DNA of 14,941 bases from JBCAWW01 sp039024315. GTDB lineage: Bacteria > Bacteroidota > Bacteroidia > J057. Both the position numbers and the translations under genes were made by a program. Positions within the stretch are counted from its first letter, which is position 1, and every line of letters starts with the position of its first letter. The notes below the pieces were generated by a model. It searched no databases, was not told the origin of the DNA, and worked only from the letters and a program-made list of their open reading frames with translations. This document shows positions 1-7,534 of this stretch, piece after piece. The stretch spans positions 1 through 14,941 of the forward strand of contig JBCCQN010000198.1 in assembly GCA_039024315.1 (NCBI GenBank), read 5' to 3'.

Positions 1-1
1 A

Positions 2-40
2 ATAATATATCACTCAGACGATGAAGGCATCGGTTCTTAA
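2..40 (+). CDS. Possible C-terminal tail of an upstream gene (partial)
   Basis: One forward frame is open from the left window edge and ends in TAA at 38-40; it would encode only the last twelve residues (IIYHSDDEGIGS). A 6-bp hairpin overlaps the final base of the stop codon, as expected just behind a gene. The piece is too short for recognition, and minus-strand frames here are also open, so this is only a hint that a gene ends at the left edge. Confidence 0.2.
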   Translation: MIYHSDDEGIGS

Positions 41-54
41 CCCGAGGATCGGGT
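40..54. repeat. Short perfect hairpin before the helicase gene
   Basis: The arms ACCCGA and TCGGGT (6 bp) enclose a 3-base loop GGA. No T-run follows on the plus strand, so an intrinsic terminator is not demonstrated. From here to the helicase start at 201 I see no further gene and no convincing promoter; the tract is AT-rich and contains TTTG words of the kind found in Bacteroidota -7 elements, but none matches TAnnTTTG cleanly. Confidence 0.35.
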
Positions 55-200
55 ATATGGCTGAATAGTTCTGAAATCTTTGAGGCATACTGCTAAAACT
101 AACCTTTTTCCTGATCTTTATTTTTGGTGCGTTTGCCCTACTGAGTCTCCCTTTGGTAAACGGTATTTGCTTATCCCCGCTTCCTTCCCCAAATTGGCAT

Positions 201-3200
201 ATGCGCCAAATCCTGCATAGTTATAAGCTTCGACTCACCAATCTCAGTCAAGGCAACCGCGCCCTAAAATTGCCCCGTCTCAGCAAACGCCGAGATATTG
301 ACCTAAGAGAATTGGGCTTTCTCGAAAAGGATTCTCCCGAAGCTTTACTCGAAAAAATCATCGCTGGTAAGGATTTACGCCTGATCAATCGCCTTGACCC
401 ACGCTTCGAACCCACCAATCTAGCGGATCGCCGCCTCAACAAAATCTACCGTGAAGTCAGCCGCATCTTCGAAGAAACAGGCACTTATGATCTTTATTTG
501 GGCTATCCCTTCGTCGAAGGCAAGTTTTTGGACGGGACGGATGCGCGCTGTCCCTTACTCCTTTTCCCAGTTCGATTGGAGCGAGATCTGCAAGCCCAGC
601 CACGTTGGCAACTCAAAGTGATCAAAGATGAGCCCGTCCGCTTTAACAAGACCTTTTTTCTAGCCTTTGAGCAATTTCAAGAGACTAGATTGAAAGCTGA
701 GTTTTGGGAAGAAGAAATCGACCCCAGCAGCAATTGGGGAGAATGGCTGCAAGCCCTCTATGAAAAAGTCAAAGCTTACGAGCTAGACATAAACTTCAAT
801 TCCCGCCTCTTTGAAAAATCCCTCGATAGCTTCAAGGATATGCGAGCAGAGGACTTTTCTCGCTGGGGCACGGGTAAACTGATTTTCCAGCCGCAGGCAG
901 TCTTGGGGATTTTTCCGCAGAGTGATTCGGCCCTCTTGGCTGATTATGAAACGCTGGAGCAAAACAGCGATCAGTATCCGATCGAGGAGCTATTTAAAGA
1001 TGAAAGCGTTCTCCCTCAGGAGCAAAAATCTACTTACATCAAAGAAGAGCAGCGCTTCTTTGTAACCTCCGTCGATCAATCTCAAGAGGAGGCTTTATTA
1101 CAAATCAAAAATGGTCGATCCGTAGTCATTCATGGCCCTCCGGGTACGGGTAAATCCCAAGTGATCGTCAATATCATCGCCGACGCTATGGCGCATGGCC
1201 AAAAGGTGCTGGTAGTTTCGCAAAAGCGGGCGGCCCTAGATGTCGTTTACCATCGATTGAGCGCCTTGGGATTGAATCGTTTTGCCATGTTGGTGCATGA
1301 TTATCGCCATGACCGGAGCCAAATCTATCAGCGTTTGCGCTCTCTCATCGAGGATACTGAGCAGTTTAAGCGGGAAGTTAACAATCTCAACCTAACCCAA
1401 TGGGAGCATCAATACCGCTTGCTCTCGCGCCAAACCGACCAATACAATCGGGAGTTTGAGGAGCTCTTTCAAGCCCTGACCCAGCGCAAAGAATGGGGGA
1501 TAAGCTTGCATGATCTCTACCTGCAGAGCGATGCTTTAGAGGAATTGATTCCGGTAGAAGACTTTGCGCGCAGACTGGATATCGAAAGCCTTGAGGCGCT
1601 TATCGCTAAGCTGGCGGCAATCTTCGATTATCAGGATTTGTTAGCCAATGATTATCCCTGGTTGTTTCGACTTTCTTTTCGGGCCTACGGCTTCGCCGAA
1701 CGCCAAGCCCTCCAACAAAAAGTTGATCAACTTCCTACCCAGCTAGCCGAAATCCATCAAAACTATAGCAGGCTTGCAGAAAGTCTCAGCACCCGTATCT
1801 TAGAACCCGCCCTCAACTTAGAGCGGATAGAAGCGTTCCGCGAAGCGGATAAACTCCTCCAAAACCACCGCATCCGCGAAGCTGTCGAAGTCCTCAAGAT
1901 CGAAAAGCGAAAAACTAGCACCCTAGAAAAGATCCTTGATGAGTTTGAAAAGAACATCAATGCCATAGACGAGCGGCAATTTCTGGATGATAGCCATTGG
2001 GACATCCTAAACGATCTGGAGCGCAATACTCAAATCTATCATAAGGAATCAAAGAGTAGTTTTAGTTGGCTCAATTGGGATTATATCAAGGCCAAGCGAT
2101 ATCTAAAGCGATTTCTCTCTAGCCTACAACTAGAGCTCGATCCAAAAATCATCTTCGCCCTCCGCAAAGATATTCGCGCTTATCGCCGCCTTAGCAAACT
2201 CAATAGCAAGCATTACGATCGCCCCTTTTTTCACGATTTCCCCTTACTCAATGATCAGGAAGTAAAGCGTGAATGGCTGGCTGAGCGTAGAGAAGAATTA
2301 GCGGCCTACCTCTTTATCAAGGAGATTACCTTCTTCCAGAAAATTGGCCCTCGCTTCGAAAAGGGTCGCTTCGATATGAATGCCTGGCAGCATTCTATGC
2401 AGCAAATCGATAGTTTGACCGCTTTCACGGCCCAAATACAAGACACAGAACGAGATTGGGCGAGCTTTCTCCATCCCAAACAGATTGAACCGATTCGGGA
2501 GGCGATCAAAGCGCCAGAAGCGGTGAGTGATTATCTCCAGGCCCTTAGTGAGACTTTCAGCCGAGATTTTCCTGACCTCAAGGCCATGGACGAATTATTG
2601 GCCAATACTACAACTCTTGAACAGCAAGCGATTGATCTGCTCAAGCTTCAAATCGGACCAGAGACAGTCGAAAAGGACTTTTTGCAGGCTTTCCGCAATA
2701 GCGTTTATTGTCATTGGATCGAGTGGAGTGAAAAGCAAACGCCTATTCTAGCGGAGGTAAGTAGCCGTTCCTGGGACAGGAAAAGAAGAGACTATGTCGA
2801 TAAGGTCAAGCAGAGCCAACAAAAGGTAACCGAACTGATCCAACGTCGCCTCAAAGAACATATCCTCGAGCGCCAAGAATACAACCGATTGGGCAATCCG
2901 GTTACCTATCGAACCATTTATCATCAGGTCAGTAAAAAGCGACGACTTTGGTCGGTGAGGAAGCTGGTACGCGAATGTTGGGAGGAAGGGCTGCAGCAAT
3001 TAGCGCCTTGTTGGTTGGCTTCGCCGGAGTCGGTTTCGGCTATTTTTCCGATGGAGAACGATTTTTTTGATGTCATCATCTTTGATGAAGCCTCTCAGTG
3101 TTATGTGGAGCGGGGCATACCCGTCTTGCTTCGTGGCAAACAAGCCGTGATCGCCGGTGATCCCAAACAACTGCAACCCTTGGATTTGTACCGAGTGCGT

Positions 3201-4334
3201 TATGAGGACGCAGAAGCAGAATTTGTCGAATCAGAAATCGCCCTCGAAGTCGAAAGTCTGCTCGATCTGGCAAGAACTCGCTTTGCTCCTACCCACCTCA
3301 ATTGGCATTACCGTTCGCAGGAGGCGGAACTCATCAACTTCTCCAACCAAGCCTTTTATGAAGGCAAACTACAGGTACTCCCACCCGCCAAGCCTAATCC
3401 TCTCAACCAACCTAGTTTGGAGTGGATTAGCGTCATGGGACAATGGCAAAACAATCGCAATCGCCCCGAAGCAGAGCGCGTCATTGAACTCATCATAGCA
3501 TTGCTCAAGCGGCCTGATGAACCAAGCCTTGGCGTAGTAACCTTCAATTATCATCAGCAGGAACTGATTAAGGATCTGCTTGACGCAGAACTCGAAATCC
3601 TGGCGCATAGCGACTCCAAAGGTTATGATCGGCTTTACGCTGCCTTGCACAAAACTGAGCAAGAAGAATTTCAAGGCTTGTTTGTCAAGAATATCGAAAA
3701 CGTCCAAGGCGACGAGCGGGATATTATCATCTTTTCGGTGGGCTATGCACCTAACGATAAGGGGAGAGTCAATGCACAGTTTGGCCTTCTAAGTATGGCC
3801 GGAGGCGAAAATCGTCTCAATGTCGCTATCAGTCGCGCCCGTAAAAAGTCCTATCTCATCTGTTCTTTTGAGCCCCATCAGTTGCAGGTGACGGAGGTCA
3901 AAAATGAAGGTCCTCGCCTCTTTAAGGATTATTTGCAATACGTCCGAGCCATCAGTGCCAAACGAGAAACAGAGGCCATTAATCTACTCAACCGCCAACA
4001 TAGTGGAGACATCACGCAGCTAGTCAGTAATCCTATCGCCGATTATTTTTATGAGCGATTAGTTGAGGAGGGCTACTTCGTAGAACGCCATTTCGGGGAA
4101 ACTTCCTATAAACTGGATCTAGCCGTCAAAGACAGCAAGGAAGCCGAAGAATTTGTATTGGGCATCGAATGCGAAGGCAGCTACTACTTTGGTGGCGAAA
4201 GTGCCAAGGAGAGAGAAGTTTATCGACCGCAGGCCTTAGTGGCGAGAGGCTGGAAAGTGCATCGTATTTGGGCTCGCAACTTCTGGCAAAACCGAGACAA
4301 AGAATGGCAAAAGCTGCTCAAGCTATTGCCTTAG
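201..4334 (+). CDS. Large superfamily 1 (Upf1-like) helicase with C-terminal MTES_1575-type nuclease domain
   Basis: Predicted ATP-dependent nucleic-acid helicase or translocase fused to a nuclease, 1377 residues. Numbering from the ATG at 201: the N-terminal part (about 1-290) resembles the DUF4011-type leader of large AAA proteins. Walker A is GPPGTGKS at 312-319. A mostly helical, probably coiled-coil insert of about 640 residues follows. Walker B is DEASQ at 962-966, GDPKQLQP is at 986, VQGDERD at 1168 and NVAISRAR at 1207, the standard SF1 motif order. The last ~100 residues carry D1306, the E1323-C-E1325-G motif and the ending GWKVHRIWARNFW, typical of the REase_MTES_1575 (DUF559-like) PD-(D/E)XK family. 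A TTG at 153 would add 16 residues, but ATG 201 opens directly on the conserved ILHSYKLRLTNLS segment and is preferred. There is no Shine-Dalgarno. A copy of the dispersed 14-bp repeat lies in frame and encodes EAFREAD near residue 544. Cytosolic; genome maintenance or anti-element defence is inference. Confidence 0.88.
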   Translation: MRQILHSYKLRLTNLSQGNRALKLPRLSKRRDIDLRELGFLEKDSPEALLEKIIAGKDLRLINRLDPRFEPTNLADRRLNKIYREVSRIFEETGTYDLYLGYPFVEGKFLDGTDARCPLLLFPVRLERDLQAQPRWQLKVIKDEPVRFNKTFFLAFEQFQETRLKAEFWEEEIDPSSNWGEWLQALYEKVKAYELDINFNSRLFEKSLDSFKDMRAEDFSRWGTGKLIFQPQAVLGIFPQSDSALLADYETLEQNSDQYPIEELFKDESVLPQEQKSTYIKEEQRFFVTSVDQSQEEALLQIKNGRSVVIHGPPGTGKSQVIVNIIADAMAHGQKVLVVSQKRAALDVVYHRLSALGLNRFAMLVHDYRHDRSQIYQRLRSLIEDTEQFKREVNNLNLTQWEHQYRLLSRQTDQYNREFEELFQALTQRKEWGISLHDLYLQSDALEELIPVEDFARRLDIESLEALIAKLAAIFDYQDLLANDYPWLFRLSFRAYGFAERQALQQKVDQLPTQLAEIHQNYSRLAESLSTRILEPALNLERIEAFREADKLLQNHRIREAVEVLKIEKRKTSTLEKILDEFEKNINAIDERQFLDDSHWDILNDLERNTQIYHKESKSSFSWLNWDYIKAKRYLKRFLSSLQLELDPKIIFALRKDIRAYRRLSKLNSKHYDRPFFHDFPLLNDQEVKREWLAERREELAAYLFIKEITFFQKIGPRFEKGRFDMNAWQHSMQQIDSLTAFTAQIQDTERDWASFLHPKQIEPIREAIKAPEAVSDYLQALSETFSRDFPDLKAMDELLANTTTLEQQAIDLLKLQIGPETVEKDFLQAFRNSVYCHWIEWSEKQTPILAEVSSRSWDRKRRDYVDKVKQSQQKVTELIQRRLKEHILERQEYNRLGNPVTYRTIYHQVSKKRRLWSVRKLVRECWEEGLQQLAPCWLASPESVSAIFPMENDFFDVIIFDEASQCYVERGIPVLLRGKQAVIAGDPKQLQPLDLYRVRYEDAEAEFVESEIALEVESLLDLARTRFAPTHLNWHYRSQEAELINFSNQAFYEGKLQVLPPAKPNPLNQPSLEWISVMGQWQNNRNRPEAERVIELIIALLKRPDEPSLGVVTFNYHQQELIKDLLDAELEILAHSDSKGYDRLYAALHKTEQEEFQGLFVKNIENVQGDERDIIIFSVGYAPNDKGRVNAQFGLLSMAGGENRLNVAISRARKKSYLICSFEPHQLQVTEVKNEGPRLFKDYLQYVRAISAKRETEAINLLNRQHSGDITQLVSNPIADYFYERLVEEGYFVERHFGETSYKLDLAVKDSKEAEEFVLGIECEGSYYFGGESAKEREVYRPQALVARGWKVHRIWARNFWQNRDKEWQKLLKLLP
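1833..1848 (+). repeat. Dispersed 14-bp repeat, exact copy inside the helicase gene
   Basis: GCGTTCCGCGAAGC at 1833-1846 plus GG. It is in frame with the helicase as A-F-R-E-A, in the poorly conserved helical insert between the Walker A and Walker B motifs. Confidence 0.7.
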
Positions 4335-4367
4335 AGATATCTTTTTTGAGCGATTTAATCACAGCAT

Positions 4368-4943
4368 ATGCAATGGTTTAATGAGCCACAAGATTGGCAG
4401 GCGGAAGCCAATGAGCTTAGCCTATTTGTGACTGGCAAAACAGATTATTGGCGGGAGACTCACTATGGGTTTACGGTTGATGATGGCCCCTTTTATTACC
4501 AGAACCGTGGGGGTGAATTTTCCGTTGAGGTGAGTATACAAGGCGACTACCAAACGCGCTACGATCAGATGGGCCTGATGCTGCGGCTTGATGAGACTAA
4601 TTGGATCAAGTTTGGGGTTGAGTTTGTAGACGAAAAGATCAATATCAGCGCCGTGGTTACGCGCAACAAAAGCGATTGGAGCATCCTGCCGCTAGATCAT
4701 CGCCCAGAGCAAATTTGGCTCAAAGCGGTCAGAGTTGTGGATGCAGTGGAGATGTTTTACTCCTTAGATGGGCAGGACTATCAAATGGTATGCTTGGCCC
4801 ATTTTCCCGATAAGCGGCCGGTGATGGTAGGTATGATGGCGGCTTCGCCGGATGGAGAGGGATTTAGCGCTGAGTTTAAAGACTTTTCGATCACGCATTT
4901 GCCGGACCAAAGGCGGACGCAATGGCTCGTCGATAACCCATAA
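4368..4943 (+). CDS. DUF1349 family protein (concanavalin A-like fold)
   Basis: A 191-residue protein that looks full length for the DUF1349 family (COG3506-like), whose members adopt a beta-sandwich lectin/glucanase-like fold and lack an established biochemical role. The recognisable core runs from about residue 25 to 180: alternating strands with YYQNRGGEFSVEV, the QMGLMLRLDETNWIKFGVE segment and a C-terminal strand ending in EFKDFSITH. There is no signal peptide and no membrane segment, so it is probably cytosolic. The ATG at 4368 lies 33 bp behind the helicase stop and only 6 bp separate its stop from the DUF1572 start, so the two small genes are probably co-transcribed. A carbohydrate-related role would be inference from the fold alone. 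Confidence 0.85.
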   Translation: MQWFNEPQDWQAEANELSLFVTGKTDYWRETHYGFTVDDGPFYYQNRGGEFSVEVSIQGDYQTRYDQMGLMLRLDETNWIKFGVEFVDEKINISAVVTRNKSDWSILPLDHRPEQIWLKAVRVVDAVEMFYSLDGQDYQMVCLAHFPDKRPVMVGMMAASPDGEGFSAEFKDFSITHLPDQRRTQWLVDNP

Positions 4944-4949
4944 ATCCCT

Positions 4950-5519
4950 ATGATCGAAAACTACCTCGAAAGCACTCGCAAACAATTTCAGTATTATCGA
5001 CTACTCGGAGAAAAGACTTTCGCTCAGCTAGATGACGAGCAATTATTCTGGCAATACAATCCAGAAAGCAATTCAATTGCCGTTATGGTCAAGCATCTTT
5101 GGGGCAATATGCTCTCACGCTGGACCGATTTTCTCACCGCTGATGGCGAAAAGGATTGGCGCGATCGCGATGGCGAATTTGAAGCCACCATCCAAAACAG
5201 AGCAGAGCTAGAGGCAAAGTGGGCCGAAGGCTGGGACTGTGTGTTCCATGCCATGGACAGCATCAAACCAGCAAACTATGAGCAGCTAATTTACATCCGC
5301 AATATTGGCCATAGCATACCCGAAGCGATCAATCGTCAACTAGCCCACTATGCCTATCATGTAGGGCAGATCGTTTACCTCGGCCGCATGCTTAAGGGGA
5401 CCGACTGGCAAAGTCTATCTATCCCCAAAGGTGAATCAAAAACTTTCAATCAGCAGCGCTTCTCCCAACCCAAGCGGAAGGGTCATTTTGCTGATGATGC
5501 TCTCGAGGAGGAGAAATAA
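4950..5519 (+). CDS. DUF1572 family protein, DinB/YfiT-like four-helix bundle
   Basis: A 189-residue protein of the DUF1572 branch of the DinB/YfiT superfamily. These form four-helix bundles that usually bind a divalent metal with three histidines; some relatives are thiol-dependent transferases. Here the candidate triad is H49 (in MVKHLWGN), H133 and H137 (in QLAHYAYHVGQIVYLGR), the last segment being the most characteristic motif of the family. There is no signal peptide. The acidic and basic tail after residue 160 looks disordered. The gene follows the DUF1349 gene by 6 bp. Its TAA stop overlaps the start of a GCGTTCCGCG repeat. The actual substrate cannot be read from the sequence. Confidence 0.88.
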   Translation: MIENYLESTRKQFQYYRLLGEKTFAQLDDEQLFWQYNPESNSIAVMVKHLWGNMLSRWTDFLTADGEKDWRDRDGEFEATIQNRAELEAKWAEGWDCVFHAMDSIKPANYEQLIYIRNIGHSIPEAINRQLAHYAYHVGQIVYLGRMLKGTDWQSLSIPKGESKTFNQQRFSQPKRKGHFADDALEEEK

Positions 5520-5547
5520 GCGTTCCGCGTCCCGAAAGTTTTCGGGA
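5518..5547. repeat. Partial dispersed repeat joined to an 8-bp hairpin
   Basis: GCGTTCCGCG (5520-5529) matches the first ten bases of the dispersed 14-mer and starts at the stop codon of the DUF1572 gene. It runs straight into a perfect inverted repeat: TCCCGAAA and TTTCGGGA, separated by GT. On the plus strand an A-run rather than a T-run follows, so it is not a classical rho-independent terminator for the upstream gene; a structured repeat or mRNA 3'-end hairpin is more likely. Confidence 0.5.
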
Positions 5548-5566
5548 GCAAAAAAGCCACAAAGAA

Positions 5567-5606
5567 GTCTCAAATCATGATTTGCGTCCCAATCCGCAAT
5601 TGAGAC
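5567..5606. repeat. Nested inverted repeats upstream of the GIN-domain gene
   Basis: The outer arms GTCTCAA (5567-5573) and TTGAGAC (5600-5606) are exact complements. The inner CAAATCATGATTTG (5571-5584) is a perfect 14-bp palindrome overlapping the left arm, so two alternative folds compete. The rest of the 5520-5669 intergenic stretch is AT-rich with no gene. A protein-binding site or a switchable leader for the downstream gene is possible; neither is shown. Confidence 0.4.
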
Positions 5607-5669
5607 CATAACTATCTCACTCTTTTCCAGTTAATTAAGCATCAACCTTCCACCATAATATTGAATGCT

Positions 5670-6587
5670 ATGTCTAGATCCATTCTATTTTTCCTCGCTT
5701 TTTTTGTTTCTACCCTCATCGCGAACGCTCAGGTCGAGGGCAACGCCAAGCGTGAAACTCGTTTATTGGATCTAGCTGATTTCTCCGAACTGAGAGTGCA
5801 GATTGAGGCCAATATGATCATCGACTGTCAAGAAGAGCCCCGCTTAGAAATCACCACTGATGCTAACCTCTTTGAGTATCTAGAGATCGAGACTAAAGGC
5901 AATATTTTGATCCTCAAACAAAAGGAAAATATTAAACCGACTCGAGGGATTCAGATCAGTTTGGGGGCCAAAGATATGGCCGTATTACAAACAGGAGCCG
6001 CTGCGACCATACAAGTCGTAGGCATAGACAGAGAAGACTTTAGACTTGTCAATCCTGGCGCCACGGTTTTGCTAGAAGGTAAGACTGAAGAGCTGCGCTT
6101 GGCGATAGAAGTAGGGCAGGTAGAAGCCTCTAGACTAAATACCGAGCGCGCAGTGGTTGACATCTGGTCAAGTGGTATCGCCACGATCAATGCTAGCGAA
6201 AAAGTTTCCGGCAAAATCTCAAACGGCGGACGTCTCATTTATCATGGCAGTCCTGAGATTGTCAATACTAATACGAGCGAAGGAGGCATTACACTAGCGG
6301 TACAGCATGAAAATGAAGAAAATACTCAAGGTGCTCGTTTTGCCGCTGACGCACCCATACAAGTTAGTGTGATCAACAAAACTGGTGCTTTCCTGCAAAC
6401 AGTCGTCCGTGGCCCTGGCCTTAAGCCTTTTAGCTACGGCTTGCCTTTTCAACCGGGCATTACCCGGGAAGAAAACTGGCCCGTAGGGACAAAAGTCTTT
6501 TTGGTCAATAAGATGGGGATGCGTTCTCTCTTGTTTGAAGTACAGGCTTCAGATCAAGGAGGGGAGATTGTTTTGGCAGGGGGTTGA
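5670..6587 (+). CDS. Exported GIN-domain (DUF2807) protein
   Basis: A 305-residue protein with an N-terminal signal peptide: MSRS, a hydrophobic stretch (ILFFLAFFVSTLIA), then a likely cut after ANA, leaving Q at position +1. Residues ~40-215 show the repetitive beta-helix pattern of the GIN/DUF2807 domain (alternating short strands, many G, N, S and A, as in LQTGAAATIQV and INASEKVSGKISNGG). Such domains are common in Bacteroidota surface or periplasmic proteins and are described as putative adhesin heads without proven function. Residues ~225-305 form an extra beta-rich domain ending EIVLAGG with no recognised name. The TTG at 5661 would put three extra residues ahead of the signal peptide; ATG 5670 gives a canonical one. 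It stands alone behind 150 bp of structured intergenic DNA and converges with the cyclase gene. Confidence 0.85.
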   Translation: MSRSILFFLAFFVSTLIANAQVEGNAKRETRLLDLADFSELRVQIEANMIIDCQEEPRLEITTDANLFEYLEIETKGNILILKQKENIKPTRGIQISLGAKDMAVLQTGAAATIQVVGIDREDFRLVNPGATVLLEGKTEELRLAIEVGQVEASRLNTERAVVDIWSSGIATINASEKVSGKISNGGRLIYHGSPEIVNTNTSEGGITLAVQHENEENTQGARFAADAPIQVSVINKTGAFLQTVVRGPGLKPFSYGLPFQPGITREENWPVGTKVFLVNKMGMRSLLFEVQASDQGGEIVLAGG

Positions 6588-6596
6588 TTCTCCTTA

Positions 6597-6613
6597 ATGC
6601 TTCGCAGAACGCT
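6597..6613 (-). repeat. Dispersed 14-bp repeat, exact copy (minus orientation)
   Basis: The minus strand of 6599-6612 reads GCGTTCTGCGAAGC, an exact match to GCGTTCYGCGMAGC. It lies in the 56-bp gap between the convergent GIN-domain and cyclase genes, 12 bp from the GTAG palindrome at 6625-6646. Confidence 0.75.
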
Positions 6614-6624
6614 CATTTCTGGTT

Positions 6625-6647
6625 TACGGCATTCATGCCGTATCTAC
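6625..6647 (-). repeat. GTAG-headed palindrome, REP-like element
   Basis: On the minus strand GTAG (6644-6647) is followed after one A by TACGGCAT-GA-ATGCCGTA, a perfect 8-bp stem with a 2-base centre (6625-6642). GTAG plus an adjacent palindrome is the published layout of REP elements linked to RAYT transposases, and a RAYT gene with a similar element at its own stop lies at the right end of this window. The TAG of the GTAG serves as stop codon of the cyclase gene. The palindrome may also act as a bidirectional 3'-end structure between the convergent genes. Confidence 0.6.
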
Positions 6648-7456
6648 TTGCTAAGAGCATACAATCTCGGCCTGCTAGGCGCGGCATCGCTGATAAAAGG
6701 GGCGATTTGCAGATTGAGGAGATACTGCCCGTCGGGTACTTCACTGGCTACGTAGATAAATTCAGTGATCGTACGCTGGTTGATTTCGCTGCTTTGCACA
6801 GACTTTTGACCTGCTGCTAAGTCCCAGAAGATATGATGCGCATTGAGTTTGCCTTCGTCAAATAAACGATCGACGCTAGGTAAATCGACCAAGAGGTGTT
6901 GGACGCCTCGGGTACGGATTTCCTGCATGGCTTCGAGCGTAAAGAAGGCAGAGGGCTTCTCGATATAATCCCGCCCCATCTTCTCTACATCATTTGGCAG
7001 CGTCCGAATCACCAAGGCTTGCAAAAATCCTTTGGGCTTATCCTTCAGAGCAGCTTGAATCATCGGCCGATCTATGACCCAGTCCTCCTCATTGAGCTGC
7101 GGGTCATAAGTATCATGAGATGCGTTCGCCGACTGAGGCGTGACACTAATCAAAGTGGCCGGGATCCAACTATCCGCTAATAATTCATGTACTGCCAAAC
7201 GCTCTGCGACGATGTGTCCCATGCCCTCAGTATGCGTACCATTACAATGTGGGGTTAAGGTATAAGTCTCGAAATTGCAGCTTCCGCCTTGGCGAACGTC
7301 TCCCACAAATCCACCGCCTTCATATACTTGGCTGATCGCTTTAGGTACCCCATAAGAATTGGGCTGAGGGCCATCGAAACGTAGTGGAATCGAAATGTCG
7401 ATGGGTTTGGGATCAACAGCATATTGCTGATCCTCAATTTGCAAAAGTAGCTTCAT
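6644..7456 (-). CDS. Cyclase-family metal-dependent hydrolase (kynurenine formamidase-like fold)
   Basis: A 270-residue member of the cyclase family (PF04199), which includes kynurenine formamidase KynB and related amidohydrolases. The metal-site motif is H70-x-x-G-T-H75-x-E77-x-x-x-H81, close to the usual HxxGTHxDxPxH but with E for D and without the proline. The LPSVDR segment (192-197), the H207-H208 pair and E232 in ITEFIYV match the remaining conserved positions of the family. There is no signal peptide, so it is probably cytosolic. No kyn genes are nearby, so the substrate (N-formylkynurenine or another amide, ester or cyclic compound) is undetermined. The ATG at 7456 fits the family's N-terminal start. 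The gene lies behind the GNAT gene with a 78-bp gap holding a hairpin, so it may be a separate transcript. Its stop codon lies within a REP-like element. Confidence 0.85.
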   Translation of the reverse strand: MKLLLQIEDQQYAVDPKPIDISIPLRFDGPQPNSYGVPKAISQVYEGGGFVGDVRQGGSCNFETYTLTPHCNGTHTEGMGHIVAERLAVHELLADSWIPATLISVTPQSANASHDTYDPQLNEEDWVIDRPMIQAALKDKPKGFLQALVIRTLPNDVEKMGRDYIEKPSAFFTLEAMQEIRTRGVQHLLVDLPSVDRLFDEGKLNAHHIFWDLAAGQKSVQSSEINQRTITEFIYVASEVPDGQYLLNLQIAPFISDAAPSRPRLYALSK

Positions 7457-7480
7457 GGGAAAGATTGATTGGGAAAATGA

Positions 7481-7513
7481 TTGACTTATTGAATCAGCAA
7501 TTCAACAAGTCAA
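7481..7513 (-). terminator. Long hairpin between the GNAT and cyclase genes, possible terminator
   Basis: TTGACTTATTGAAT (7481-7494) and ATTCAACAAGTCAA (7500-7513) form a 14-bp stem with one mismatch and a 5-base loop. On the minus strand it sits 21 bases behind the GNAT stop and is followed by ATCATTTTCCC, a weak T-rich tail. It would suit the end of the three-gene unit 9751-7535 or a leader structure of the cyclase mRNA. The stem is AT-rich, so it is not a strong classical terminator. Confidence 0.4.
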
Positions 7514-7534
7514 CAATTTAGTAATTGATTCATT

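Noticed and set aside
52..126. 24-residue minus-strand frame starting MPQRFQNYSA near the left edge
   Set aside because: Too short and without similarity or context; likely chance.
153..200. TTG start adding 16 residues to the helicase
   Set aside because: The added residues (VNGICLSPLPSPNWH) are not helicase-like, while the ATG at 201 begins right at the conserved region.
3369..3707. 112-residue minus-strand frame within the helicase
   Set aside because: It lies opposite conserved helicase motifs; no start context and no recognisable protein.
5661..5669. TTG start of the GIN-domain protein
   Set aside because: The ATG at 5670 gives a standard signal peptide start.
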